A stretch of DNA of 64,000 nucleotides from Aphanomyces cochlioides (taxonomy: Eukaryota; Oomycota; Saprolegniomycetes; Saprolegniales; Verrucalvaceae): the NCBI GenBank assembly GCA_019828595.1, contig JAHQRK010000004.1:3286001-3350000 (forward strand). Reading direction: 5' to 3'. Of the stretch, positions 55,323 through 64,000 are shown one piece after another. Both the position numbers and the translations under genes were made by a program. Within the stretch, counting starts at the first letter, position 1; the number at the start of each line of letters is the position of its first letter. Below the pieces are notes generated by a model. The model did not search any database. It was not told the DNA's origin and saw only the letters and a list, made by a program, of their open reading frames with translations.

Positions 55323-56247
55323 TTATCTAGAAGGAGCTAACTCTATGTGGCAACTGATGGATGTGTCGACATTTTCGTCAACTTTGATCTTGACGACGTG
55401 CACGATGCAAAAGTCGACGTAGCCACTCAGGATTCGAACCTCGATCGTCTCGATCGCATCGCCTTCAAATTTGAACTTGTGCGAAACTCGATTCGGACTG
55501 CTCATCTCGTCTGTGGCATCACAAGAGGGTTAACTCTGGAGCAGAGAAAGAGGCAAACCTGATGGAGGTGGCAAAATCACTCGAACTGGCTCGGGATTGA
55601 CCACCGATCGACTGTGGGTGCAGTGGACGACCAATTCTTTCACAAACAGACAGGTAATTTCGACAGACGCAATGTAGACAGTTTGCCGCAGCATGAACTT
55701 GAGCATCTGCGGATACATGCCCGTGGACATCCAATACGTCTTGCATCCCGACTCTATGACTGACGTGACGGGGTACTTGTTGTTGTGTGAAGGGGTGACA
55801 ATATCGCGGATGATGTCGTTGTCCAAGTTGATAATATTAGTAAAGTGTCGTCGAGCCAGTTCAGCCGTCAAGTGAGCTTGGGGAACCTCAGAGTCCTAAA
55901 AGTACCATGAGAAATCCTCATGAATGCTCTTGTACCTCGATCACGGGTTTCAGCGTTGTTCTCCTTGGCCTTGCACTTGCTGGACGCGCAGTGTTTAAAC
56001 GCGATGCCATGTGTAATTCCCTCTCGTCTTGGGCTTTCTTGCGCAATGCAATTCCTTCTTCTTCTAGCGCTTCTATTTGTTGCTCCAAGCTTTTCCTCTT
56101 GGCACCATCTGCAGTCGAAAACAAGAGTCGATTCAATTCCGTGATCTAGTGCAACGTTGCGATGAGGATCGCTCTGGAGCGCACTTTTCAAGTTCATACC
56201 TGCATTTGAAGCGCCTGGACTTCCTTCTCCGTGGCATCTTCGTCCAT
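55323..56247 (-). CDS. IFT25: IFT25/HSPB11-like intraflagellar transport protein with coiled-coil N-terminus
   Basis: Four exons: 56247-56200, 56145-55936, 55895-55559 and 55510-55323; introns are 54, 40 and 48 nt and the protein is 260 residues. The C-terminal half is the discoidin-like IFT25 fold: SVIESGCKTYWMSTGMYPQMLKFML matches the family's 'DGNPETFWTTTGMFPQEFII', followed by ITCLFVKELVVH and FEGDAIETIEVRILSGYVDFCIVHVVKI. IFT25 pairs with IFT27 in the IFT-B complex of flagella. The N-terminal ~85 residues (LEQQIEALEEEGIALRKKAQDE) form a coiled coil plus a basic linker absent from animal IFT25 (about 144 residues); exon chaining puts both in one transcript. Conserved flagellar genes fit a zoospore-forming organism. 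Confidence 0.82.
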
Positions 56248-56342
56248 CGGACTCTTTCTCTATCTATTGCCACCAATGGCGACGCTGACGAACGGACAGC
56301 CCAGTGCGCCGCTCTAATGCCGAGCTTCAATAACCGTTATGA

Positions 56343-56365
56343 CCATCCGGATGGTATTATCCGGG
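56343..56365. promoter_or_regulatory. CCATCCGGATGG palindrome and ATTATCCGGG element
   Basis: In the 153-bp interval between the divergent IFT25 and 56401 genes: a 12-bp palindrome CCATCCGGATGG (56343-56354) directly followed by TATTATCCGGG. Same core (ATCCGG) as at the other promoters, with changed flanks in the first copy. Confidence 0.5.
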
Positions 56366-56400
56366 TCATGGGATGAAACCGAAGGATCACACAAATCAAG

Positions 56401-56760
56401 ATGCGACCGTCTCGACCGGCGAACCTCCAGCTTGAGTTGGATATAGCGACGTACGCGACGGCATGGACAACGCTTCTGCGCTCTTTAAGTGAAGCCAGAC
56501 CTCGTCAATCTGTTGGCAATGTCGGGCGACTCCTCTTCATCATTCATCGCATGCGTGAAGCTGATTTGCTCTCGCTGGATGAGTATTCAGCGCTAAAAGA
56601 TCGCATCATCAAAAAGGTGCTCCTGAGCGAGGACGGTCGAGCCAGTCGGTTTGAAGGCAAGCGCTCGAGCGAGAGTGCTCGACCGTCGATGAGCCGTCCG
56701 ATCTCGAGCTCCCGCGAACAACGTGGTCGTCATTACTTCGATCAATTTTTGTCGGTCTAA
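56401..56760 (+). CDS. Small hypothetical protein (119 residues)
   Basis: A single exon from ATG 56401, divergent from IFT25 and convergent with EMC1 (53 bp). Residues 1-80 look like three amphipathic helices (LELDIATYATAWTTLLRSL, GRLLFIIHRMREADLLSLDEYSALKDRIIKKVLL); the rest is Ser/Arg-rich and probably disordered. No family was recognised. The shared promoter with IFT25 may point to a flagellar or cytoskeletal role, but that is speculation. Codon use and the clean start and stop favour a real gene. Confidence 0.6.
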   Translation: MRPSRPANLQLELDIATYATAWTTLLRSLSEARPRQSVGNVGRLLFIIHRMREADLLSLDEYSALKDRIIKKVLLSEDGRASRFEGKRSSESARPSMSRPISSSREQRGRHYFDQFLSV

Positions 56761-56813
56761 GTGGATCTCGATTTTTTTCTTATACACACATGAATGAACT
56801 ATCCTTGCAGTCT

Positions 56814-59800
56814 CTACTTCCACGCATCGTGGAGTTCCTTGCGCTCGGCCAACACGCGCGTAACGTAGGCGGCAGCGACAAACCCAATGCAGAGCAAAAT
56901 GAGCAGCTCAAAATTGAAGTCGGATGGAAGCACGTCAAAGGCGTTCGCAGGGGCTAAGCGAACGTAAAACAAGTCCAGACCGTATCCAAACGTGAGCGAT
57001 GTCGACTCGAGCAATGCTGGAGCGCACACGATGCGGCGAATTGAGAGGACTGTTTGGTTGTACGTGACCATTGAGAGGGCATTTGCTAGTACTGGGACAT
57101 AAGGCGTGTACTGGATAAGACCCTCGCTAGACATGAACATGAGCAAGAGTACTCATTTACAGCGCCCACCTGAGCTGTTCAGGCGTTGGTGTGCCTTCAG
57201 GGACGCGAGGATCGATGAAGTTCCTTGCGAGTTTGAAAATCTGGCCATTAGCTTGAGCGACAAGAATAAACTGCGGCGTGATGCCTTGGCTAGTCACTGT
57301 AACTCCCAACGACTACGAGCTAAATGAGATACCATCCATGGTGAAGCGAGTACCGTAATGGTCGCAGGATAGATGAAGCTCTTCTGCAACACGATGGGCA
57401 ACTTGGGATCGAACGAGGTCTTGGCGTTAGCCCAGTATGGTTGCTTCCAAGGGTTGAGACCATTTGCCGGGACACCTCCTTCAACAAGAGTGAGCGAAAC
57501 CAATTCTGTGCGCTTCGCCTTTGTGCTCCAGAAGGAATAGACTAACCAATTCTCGCTCTACAATGACCAGGTAACTACAACGACAAGAATTTCGTTTTCT
57601 ACCTGGACCATTTGAACAGGCTCAGCGGCATCACGGTGCTTCACGCGGTGGACAATGCGGCCAGAGACGCCATCAACAAGGCTGACGTAGAGAACATTTT
57701 GATCATCGAGCGTGGCGACACCAAACAAGTGTGGGTTCAAGTATTTGAGCAAGAGGGAATCATCGCCCAAGATCGTCACTGCGGAGTCGATCGCGAGATG
57801 ATCTGGCTGCGACGACTGAGCGACGATACGTTCATTTGAGGGCACGACGAGCGACCAGACAAGTTGGAGGGATGATGGCGATGCCAAAACATAACCTTGG
57901 AAGGCATGTTGCTCGGCATTGTAGCGGCGCACGTAGAAATGATTCACGTGATCATCAACTTTTTCGCCAGCGGGGAACAAGTCCACGGCGCTGGTGTCTT
58001 GGTCGAAAACTGCAACAACACGGCGTGGAATAGTCTCGTCCAGTTCGGCGTGCTTCAACTTTGGCAACAAGACAACCCATTTCTTTCCATTTCCTGGAGC
58101 AGTTTGTTGGTCGACAATGGTGCCATCGCCAGCGTCGAGCCACAACAATTGCTTGGACGGCGTCACAATCAGTAATTCGGCGCCGCCGCCCAATGCAGGA
58201 TGATCACGAGTGACCAAGAGTTGATGGTTTAGGCCAAGGAAGCGAGACCAAACGACGTCGCCAGTTTGCGAGTCCAAAGCATAGAGCTTGCCCGTCGAAG
58301 TGTAGAGCACAATTAATTTCGCAAAGCCGAAGGTCGTGGCATGCTTGCGCGCATCAGAGGATTGCCAAGCTTCAGAAATTGCCGAGAAAAACTTGGTCAA
58401 CTTCTTTGCTTCAATAGCCAATTCCTCGACATACGATGGGATCACAGACAGTTTCTCCAAGCCGTCGTTCGAGTCAGCAGGAGTAACCCAATAGAGTTGT
58501 TGCACGTATGCGAGGGCTTCTTCACGAATCCAGATGGGGCTAGTAGGAACGGCACCACCATCAGTAGGCTTCTCGTTGGATAGAAGCATAAAGCTTGCAT
58601 CGGCCAAGACAAGCGCCACACGCACAACAGAGAGAGCCGCACCATTCTTCTTGAATGCAACGCCAGCAAAGCCTCGAATGATTGCTTGACCATAAGCAGT
58701 TAAATCAACAGATACTTCAAATTGCGTTTGTTCAGTCGAGTGAGTTGAGTGTGAAGTAACTGCGATCTGCGAAGCTTTGGATGTTACATGAAGCACAACA
58801 CCAGGGGATTGGATTGAATCGACAAGCGCGCCGTCTACTGGGAGAGTGGAAACAATCTTGACTGACAAAGCAGCCGAGACGCGAAGAAGAACACGCTTGC
58901 CGTTGGTCATAGACAGGACCAATGCATGGCTGAGAGACGTGTCGACTTTAGCAACAGCGGATTCAGCGCCGAACTCAGCCGATTTAATGGTTGCTGTCTT
59001 CTTGGGATCATTAAGAGCTTGAAGGCTCAGCGATGTGCCATCAGTAGCGATGCCAACAGCCACGACTCGGTCTTCGTCGTCATCGCGGTAAAGAGTAACC
59101 AAGGAGGAAGGGTTGCTGACGTCAACTGTAGACACTGCGCCGGTCTTCAACACAACTTGGAGGACAACTGGGGATCCTGACGAAGAGTCGACACCAAGAA
59201 TATAGAGCTTGGTGACATCAACAGAAACTTTGGAGGCCACAAGAGACGACAAACCAGATTTGAACGCAACTGAATGAAGGACGTCGCCTCCTTTCAGTCC
59301 CAAAATCGATACGCCTTGGTTTCGAACGACGACGACACGCGTCTCGTCGGCTTCGTTTTCACCACGAACTTCATGGACTTGCGTGAACGATTGTAGTGTG
59401 GAAACTTTGGTCGACACAGGCAAGTTGGCTTGCCACAAAAGACTGCCATGAATTGCATCCCATTGGCGCACAATTGTCGAGTTGCCTGAAGGGAGCACAT
59501 TGTTCGACACCGTAACAAGACTTGCATGGGAGTCGCAAAAGAGCAGCGATTCAATAGACGCTTCAGGAAGAACATGGCGCCATTCAATCGCTGACGTCTT
59601 TGTGTCAAGTTTCGCAAGCACATTTGCTCGCGACACAACATACATGGCTTTTGTCACCTTGACATTCTTGCTGTTCTTGGATGGGAAGACAGAGTGGACA
59701 ACTTCCCCCAAGCCCTGGCGATGCCAATCGTACAATCCAATTTGATCATCGTGCAATGCCTCAATCACAGTCGATGCAGTCAAGGCTAGCACCAGCAGCA

Positions 59801-59831
59801 GAAGCAATCGGCTGCCGCTCCATTGCATCAT
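56814..59831 (-). CDS. EMC1: ER membrane protein complex subunit 1
   Basis: Four exons: 59831-57603, 57557-57354, 57312-57170 and 57126-56814; introns are 45, 41 and 43 nt and the protein is 962 residues, as in other EMC1 proteins. A signal peptide (LLLLLVLALTASTVIEA) is followed by DDQIGLYDWHRQGLGEVVHSVF, the EMC1 N-terminus, and a luminal beta-propeller with tryptophan-docking strands. The C-terminal DUF1620 region is restored by splicing: SENWLVYSFWSTKAKRTE, PIVLQKSFIYPATITSLGVTVTSQGIT and YGLDLFYVRLAPANAFDVL. One transmembrane helix (LLILLCIGFVAAAYV) sits before the end. EMC inserts tail-anchored and multi-pass proteins into the ER membrane. Intron 2 could be misread as a much shorter GTATCT...TAG; the 41-nt choice keeps the family length. 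Confidence 0.94.
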
Positions 59832-60772
59832 TCTTCACTCAAACAAGCAATTGGAACCGCTAGTTGACCAATTGGCTGCATGGTATTATAATTCGATGTA
59901 ACAATGCAAATTTTCAATAATTTTAATATCTTTATTCCTATTTTTCATAGTATTATTGTGGATTCGCTAGAAATTTCCGAATTTGGATTCGTTTTTTGTA
60001 TCAATCTCCAATCGCGCCAATACATTGGATGAATGAAAATTAGAACAGTACTATCTCTCATGGGAACTGCACTTTCTTTAAAATTTTATTCAGCCAATCA
60101 AAATCGCCCAAAATATTTATTAGCCAATGGTGTCGATTGGTGTATCGATCCGCCGGCGTGATTCGATTGAACGGGGTCTGGAAATTCGTATCAAATCAAA
60201 TATAATTAAAGTATCACTTTTCATCTCGTTAATTTGATATTGGAATCTCTTTTTTTAGTCTCCTTCTCATCTCCTTTTTGGTCCTTTTTAATCTCATTTT
60301 CAGTGTCGTTTTGAATTTTGAGTCTCGTTTTGTGCGTTTGGTTTTTTGGAGTTATATCGCACTGACGGAGCGCACAGCAACGAGCAGCTATCCTCTCAGT
60401 ACAATCGCGGCATTGATCCCCCAGTACTGTTGTATTCACGAGCTTTATCGTTTTGGCGAACCATGTGCACAATTTTTGACATCCATAAATCATTTTGACG
60501 ACTTGGAAAAAAATTCAACAGGTTAATTCGTCATTGCGGTAAATTGAAGGCTTGGAGTCACGGTCGAATAAAAGTTTCATGCATCTAATAAGCATGCAAG
60601 GGACTCTTCCTTCTTTGAGGAGGTTCTTATGCCGCTCGTTGCAATTGAATTGTGGCCTTGATGGTGCTTGTATATTTCAAGGTTCGTTGTATAAATAGAG
60701 GATAAACTCTGTTTGGTTAATATTGCATATTTTATTGGCCAATAATTTTTTCTTGAGAGAAAGCACGAACTG
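59832..60772. promoter_or_regulatory. Bidirectional promoter region with CCAAT cluster and TATA box
   Basis: 940 bp between two divergent starts. Six CCAAT/ATTGG pentamers fall in 60008-60140 (60008, 60017, 60024, 60094, 60124, 60136), about 180-310 bp from the EMC1 start. TATAAATA at 60690-60697 is 76 bp before the CAP-N gene start. Between 60220 and 60350 the plus strand is a T-rich tract with repeated TCTC/ATCTC words. No gene was recognised in the interval. Confidence 0.5.
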
Positions 60773-62335
60773 ATGCAGTATCAGCCGCCGCCAGGGTACG
60801 CTCAACAAGGTCCGTACCCGCCGCCGGCATATCCTCAGCATGACCAGACGCAGTACCAAACGTCTCACCATGAGCCATCCCAGTACTCACAACCGACACA
60901 CGATGCGCAGCAGCAGCAGTACCAGCCGACTCTCGATCATCATTTTCGACTGCTTGAGCAACAGCGTCGACAACATCTTATTCAACAACAACTAGCACAA
61001 CAACAGCATCAGCAACAGCTTCAGCAACCGTTGCCACCACAAATGCAGCAACAGACATCAGCCTATCAACCGTCGACGCTTCCTTCACAACCGAACGAAC
61101 CTCAGATGTCAACGGAGACATCCCTAGGAGCAACAATAGTCTCTGAAGCACAAGCACCACCTCCGCCTCTCGACGATGCCGTCCATCGACTGCATGCTCG
61201 TGTAGCACAATTGGAAGCACAGATTGGACTGCAAGCCCCAGCTGGAGCTACAACTACTACTTCATCAATCACAACATCAGCATCAAATACGAACACGACT
61301 CATGGCTTTGTGGCGTATGATGTCTTCTCCACCGCATTCCTCTCTCCTTTCCTCGAAGCGTGCGAGAAGCTTGGGCCAGATTTTTCCAAATACGGCGCAA
61401 TTGTCCGTCGTGCCTTCGATGCCCAACGAAAGTTCCTCCTCGCAGCAAGCTTATCACAAAGGCCATCCATGCCAATCAAGTCATTCTTAGCTCCTATCCA
61501 TGATTCCATTCGTGAAATGCATGAGCTTTGCGACATCCGAAGCGAGTGGGCCAACCATCAACACATGCTCTATGAAGGTCTACAGACCCTGGGCTGGCTG
61601 AGCGTGGAAAATGCACCGCCCCATGCCTTCATGGCACGATACATGGGCGATGTATGGGCTACAAAGATCCGTGCGCAGTACAAAGCATCCAACGCAGATC
61701 AAATCCGTTTCGCCGCCACATTCAAGACCCTCGTGACGGAGCTCATGGCATACGTGGAGGATTTCCACCCGAATGGCGTGCAATGGAATCCAGAAGGCGG
61801 TGACATCAAAGATTTCTTCAAACCGGTGTCAAAACAGGCGAAATCCAAGATCACACTCATTCGAACTCTCCTCGGGCGCGAACCTGTCAAGCGTAACCTC
61901 AATTACAGTCGACAAGGCACGGAAGAGCATGAAAACTTGACCAAGGCGCTGGCGGAATGGCGGGCAGACGGCGAGCCGGTGGATAAACTCAGCTATAGGA
62001 AAAAGTATGGCATCCCAAAGCTCATCTGGAACACGCGAACCAATGCAAACGTGGGCCGCCGCGTCAACATTTATGCTTCTCCTGGGATCACAGCAGTACG
62101 CATGAAGCAAGAAGAAGAGCTTGTTCAGCGGCTGAAAACTCTGTGCCAGAATAATATTCGATGGACGTCAAAAGATGTGCAGCAGCATGCAGTCAAGGAG
62201 ATGGGCGTCTCGCAGACTTCAGTAAGGCAGTGGTTTTCACAACATTTCCTCAAGCGGTGGCCCGAAGCAAAAGAGTACATTGCACGTTATAAAGAAGCCC
62301 ACGGCCGGGAAACTTTGACGACAACGTTGAGCTAG
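60773..62335 (+). CDS. CAP N-terminal-domain protein with C-terminal helix-turn-helix region
   Basis: A single exon of 520 residues from ATG 60773. Residues 1-100 are Pro/Gln/Tyr-rich with CAG/CAA runs. A short helix (DDAVHRLHARVAQLEAQI) leads into a CAP_N domain (about 178-345): AYDVFSTAFLSPFLEACEKLG, VRRAFDAQRKFLLAAS, LGWLSVENAP and FHPNGVQWNPEGG. These are the characteristic helices of adenylyl-cyclase-associated protein. Instead of the WH2 and CARP domains that finish normal CAP (actin-monomer recycling), residues ~388-430 (ALAEWRADGEPVDKLSYRKKYGIPKLIW) and ~443-500 (TSKDVQQHAVKEMGVSQTSVRQWFSQ) look like psq/CENP-B-type helix-turn-helix units. A regulator or domesticated transposase fusion is inferred. 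The stop overlaps that of the convergent neighbour. Confidence 0.75.
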   Translation: MQYQPPPGYAQQGPYPPPAYPQHDQTQYQTSHHEPSQYSQPTHDAQQQQYQPTLDHHFRLLEQQRRQHLIQQQLAQQQHQQQLQQPLPPQMQQQTSAYQPSTLPSQPNEPQMSTETSLGATIVSEAQAPPPPLDDAVHRLHARVAQLEAQIGLQAPAGATTTTSSITTSASNTNTTHGFVAYDVFSTAFLSPFLEACEKLGPDFSKYGAIVRRAFDAQRKFLLAASLSQRPSMPIKSFLAPIHDSIREMHELCDIRSEWANHQHMLYEGLQTLGWLSVENAPPHAFMARYMGDVWATKIRAQYKASNADQIRFAATFKTLVTELMAYVEDFHPNGVQWNPEGGDIKDFFKPVSKQAKSKITLIRTLLGREPVKRNLNYSRQGTEEHENLTKALAEWRADGEPVDKLSYRKKYGIPKLIWNTRTNANVGRRVNIYASPGITAVRMKQEEELVQRLKTLCQNNIRWTSKDVQQHAVKEMGVSQTSVRQWFSQHFLKRWPEAKEYIARYKEAHGRETLTTTLS

Positions 62336-62921
62336 TTGCGAGTGTGTATGAGTGTAATCAAGTCAGTGTCGAGCAGTCGCCTCTCCATTGTTTTCCATAC
62401 TGCGGCTCGATTTGAATCGGGATGACCCAAATGATGCCTACGAAGACTGTAAATGAAGACTTGGGCCGACGAAACGTGTTGACCAGCATACGGCTTGACC
62501 CATTTCAATTTCGGATGGGTCGTATCGTTCTCTGTGACCTTCGCGTGACTTGGGAGGTAGTCAGCCAGGCTATAGCCGTCGATCAGGAGCTTGGCACCAA
62601 AGAGGAGGTGTAGCGGTGGATCTACGTTCGGATTAAACCATCCGTTCTTTTCATATCGCTCTTGAATTTGATCCTACAAAACTTGGCGAAAACCATCAAA
62701 CCCTGGAAGCGTACTCGAATTTCGGAAATCGGCAACGCTGGCCGCAACTTCATTGAAAAGCATTCACGTGGCGTCGCACCATCTCGCGCAGCGTTTCCAT
62801 CTCGAACCCAAAGATGGATAGTGTCGTCCAGCTTTTTCATTTTCCTCTCCAGTGCTTCCACCTTCTCACATTCGGCTTCTTTCAGTGCCCGCGCCATTGC
62901 CGTGACGCTCTTTGTTGCCAT
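62332..62921 (-). CDS. Hypothetical protein (182 residues)
   Basis: Two exons, 62921-62715 and 62673-62332, with a 41-nt intron; 182 residues. The second exon has no long ATG-led frame and was recovered from the splice site TTTTGTAG at 62674. The N-terminal 35 residues are a charged helix, possibly coiled coil (RALKEAECEKVEALERKMKK). The body has Trp- and Pro-containing blocks (NGWFNPNVDPPLHLLFGAKL, DGYSLADYLP) that look conserved-domain-like, but no family was recognised. It shares a 62-bp divergent promoter (ATCCGGATTT at 62945) with the next gene and its stop codon overlaps that of the CAP-N gene. Confidence 0.65.
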
Positions 62922-62983
62922 TTTCCCGATCTTGAACAGTCACGAATCCGGATTTAGCAATTTTTGGCAAACCCTACTGAGCC

Positions 62984-64000
62984 ATGCAGCGAAGTGCGTC
63001 GGATGTCTTGCCTCTCGATCGTGTAAGCTTGGAATCTCCATCCAAGCGGCGAATACGTGAGATCGTTGAGCTGAATCGACAGGTAAATCTCAAATTGCGA
63101 GAGCAGGAACAAGCACAACAAGTCGCCCAGCGCGCAAAGTACAACACACGATGGCGACATTTGAGAGCACTCTATTCCTATCGCAAGCTGCACTCGCCTT
63201 CTACAGCAGGCTTGGGCACAGAGCAGAGCGAGCCATCACAGCGACACGATGACGACACGAGAAAGAGCCACAAGCAAGTGTTTGGTGGAGCTCTCACGCG
63301 AGCTTGTACAAGTTTATGTGTTGAGCCGTTGGTGCCTTGCTTGGTCATGGAGAGCATCATCTACTCAACTTTGAGCTTGGACCCACGTGATCCAGCATGC
63401 CAATCCTTGGTTCGGACGTTCTTGCAGTGCATGTACGAGGCACATTCTCCCAAGCCAGGAACGAACTTCGTCGACTATCGTGCGATTTGTTGCATGTGGG
63501 ATGTCCTAGAGCATCCAACGTTTGTACCTCTGAAGTTTCTCTCTCGTTGGTTTGACATTTACTGCACAAACTCTGCTCGCGATCCATCGAAAGTCGTGCT
63601 TCGAATGCAAGATATACGCCCGATGTTCTCCGTCATCAGTCCTGATGCTGTTACCGAAGTGGAAATAGATGCATTCGTGAGAGATCTCTTCCAATCCATG
63701 AGAGAAATTGAAAGTGAAGAGCTAGCACTACCCAGTTTGCTTAGATTTGCAGGTTGTATCCCACATACGACTCTATCGCTTAAGAGCTTTCATCTTAGAT
63801 GAGCATTACGGTCTTCAAGTCCTCATCCGTCGATTCTGCTGGGACAACCTCACTGAAGCTCAGCGTGTGGCGATTGAAAAGGACGAACAAGACATGACTG
63901 CAGCGTTTGTCGAACGAGAAAGACAACACATTCAACATGCAAAAGCAATGGCTTACTGGATGCACAGAGAGCCTCGAAAACGATTTGGTCGATGGAAACT
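62984..64000 (+). CDS. Hypothetical protein, 5' part (continues beyond the window)
   Basis: Exon 1 runs 62984-63752, a 46-nt intron 63753-63798, then exon 2 from 63799 is open to the window end (324 codons visible). The N-terminus has a short basic coiled coil (RRIREIVELNRQVNLKLREQEQ) and a low-complexity linker. Residues ~110-260 are predominantly helical with conserved-looking Cys and Trp (FLQCMYEAHSPKP, AICCMWDVLEHPTFVPLKFLSRWFDIY). The segment MQDIRPMFSVISPDAVTEVEIDAFV is weakly EF-hand-like but lacks a good loop. No family was recognised. Without splicing, the frame would stop at 63802. Confidence 0.65.

Noticed and set aside
1..64000. CRISPR arrays, bacterial operons, rRNA or riboswitches
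   Set aside because: No regularly spaced repeats, Shine-Dalgarno-led gene clusters or rRNA segments were seen; the genes are spliced and eukaryotic.

Overview
The window is nuclear DNA from a small, intron-dense eukaryotic genome. It fits best a water-mould oomycete (stramenopile, probably Saprolegniales). The grounds are very short introns (about 38-63 nt, once 78), many with a TGAC-like branch site a few bases before the 3' AG; genes separated by tens to a few hundred bases on both strands; N-myristoylated PPEF-like phosphatases; an IFT25 homologue, implying flagellated cells; and a stand-alone helicase-associated-repeat protein. The lineage call is an inference from family content and architecture, not from a database search. 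All exon boundaries were placed by eye from GT/GC...AG borders, reading frame and family alignment; in every multi-exon model the exon lengths sum to a whole number of codons.

Layout. 1-15.8 kb: 3' end of a DMT/EamA transporter, an M1 aminopeptidase, a coiled-coil protein and a 3320-residue VPS13 on the minus strand. 16.4-21.4 kb: a MYND-finger protein and thymidine kinase flank a cluster of TTATCCGG motifs, followed by a tandem duplication of L-serine dehydratase with one dead copy and one intact copy; a relic of the thymidine kinase last exon marks the duplicated segment. 21.6-24.2 kb: a complete but decayed PIF/Harbinger DNA transposon with TIRs, TAA target duplication, transposase and Myb-like gene. 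24.3-36 kb: LSM5, mitoribosomal mL54, a secreted PA-domain protein, an F-box/XPA-like fusion, a Harbinger-type MITE, EIF4A3, a ZIP metal transporter, an LSM10-like protein and a cyclin T/K-like protein. 36.5-44.6 kb: a helicase-associated-repeat protein, SMC1 (15 exons), a DUF726 hydrolase and a TPR protein. 45.2-51.4 kb: two tandem PPEF-like EF-hand phosphatases and a UPF0598 protein. 51.9-55.2 kb: a nearly perfect 1.6-kb inverted duplication carrying two divergent CLASP/TOG-like genes around a 108-bp spacer. 55.3-64 kb: IFT25 with a coiled-coil extension, a small unknown protein, EMC1, a CAP-N/helix-turn-helix fusion and two unknown proteins, the last running off the end.

The genes do not form a pathway; most are housekeeping (cohesin, RNA processing, ER membrane insertion, nucleotide salvage, lipid transfer). 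What links them is architecture. Convergent pairs end within a few bases of each other, and two pairs share their stop codons as TTAA or CTAG palindromes. A recurrent palindromic promoter element, TTATCCGGATAA, lies about 25-150 bp upstream of many housekeeping genes, while another set (VPS13, PA-domain, F-box, EMC1/CAP-N) carries CCAAT boxes instead. The strongest candidates for something undescribed are that promoter element, the CAP-N/HTH and F-box/XPA fusions, and the inverted duplication.
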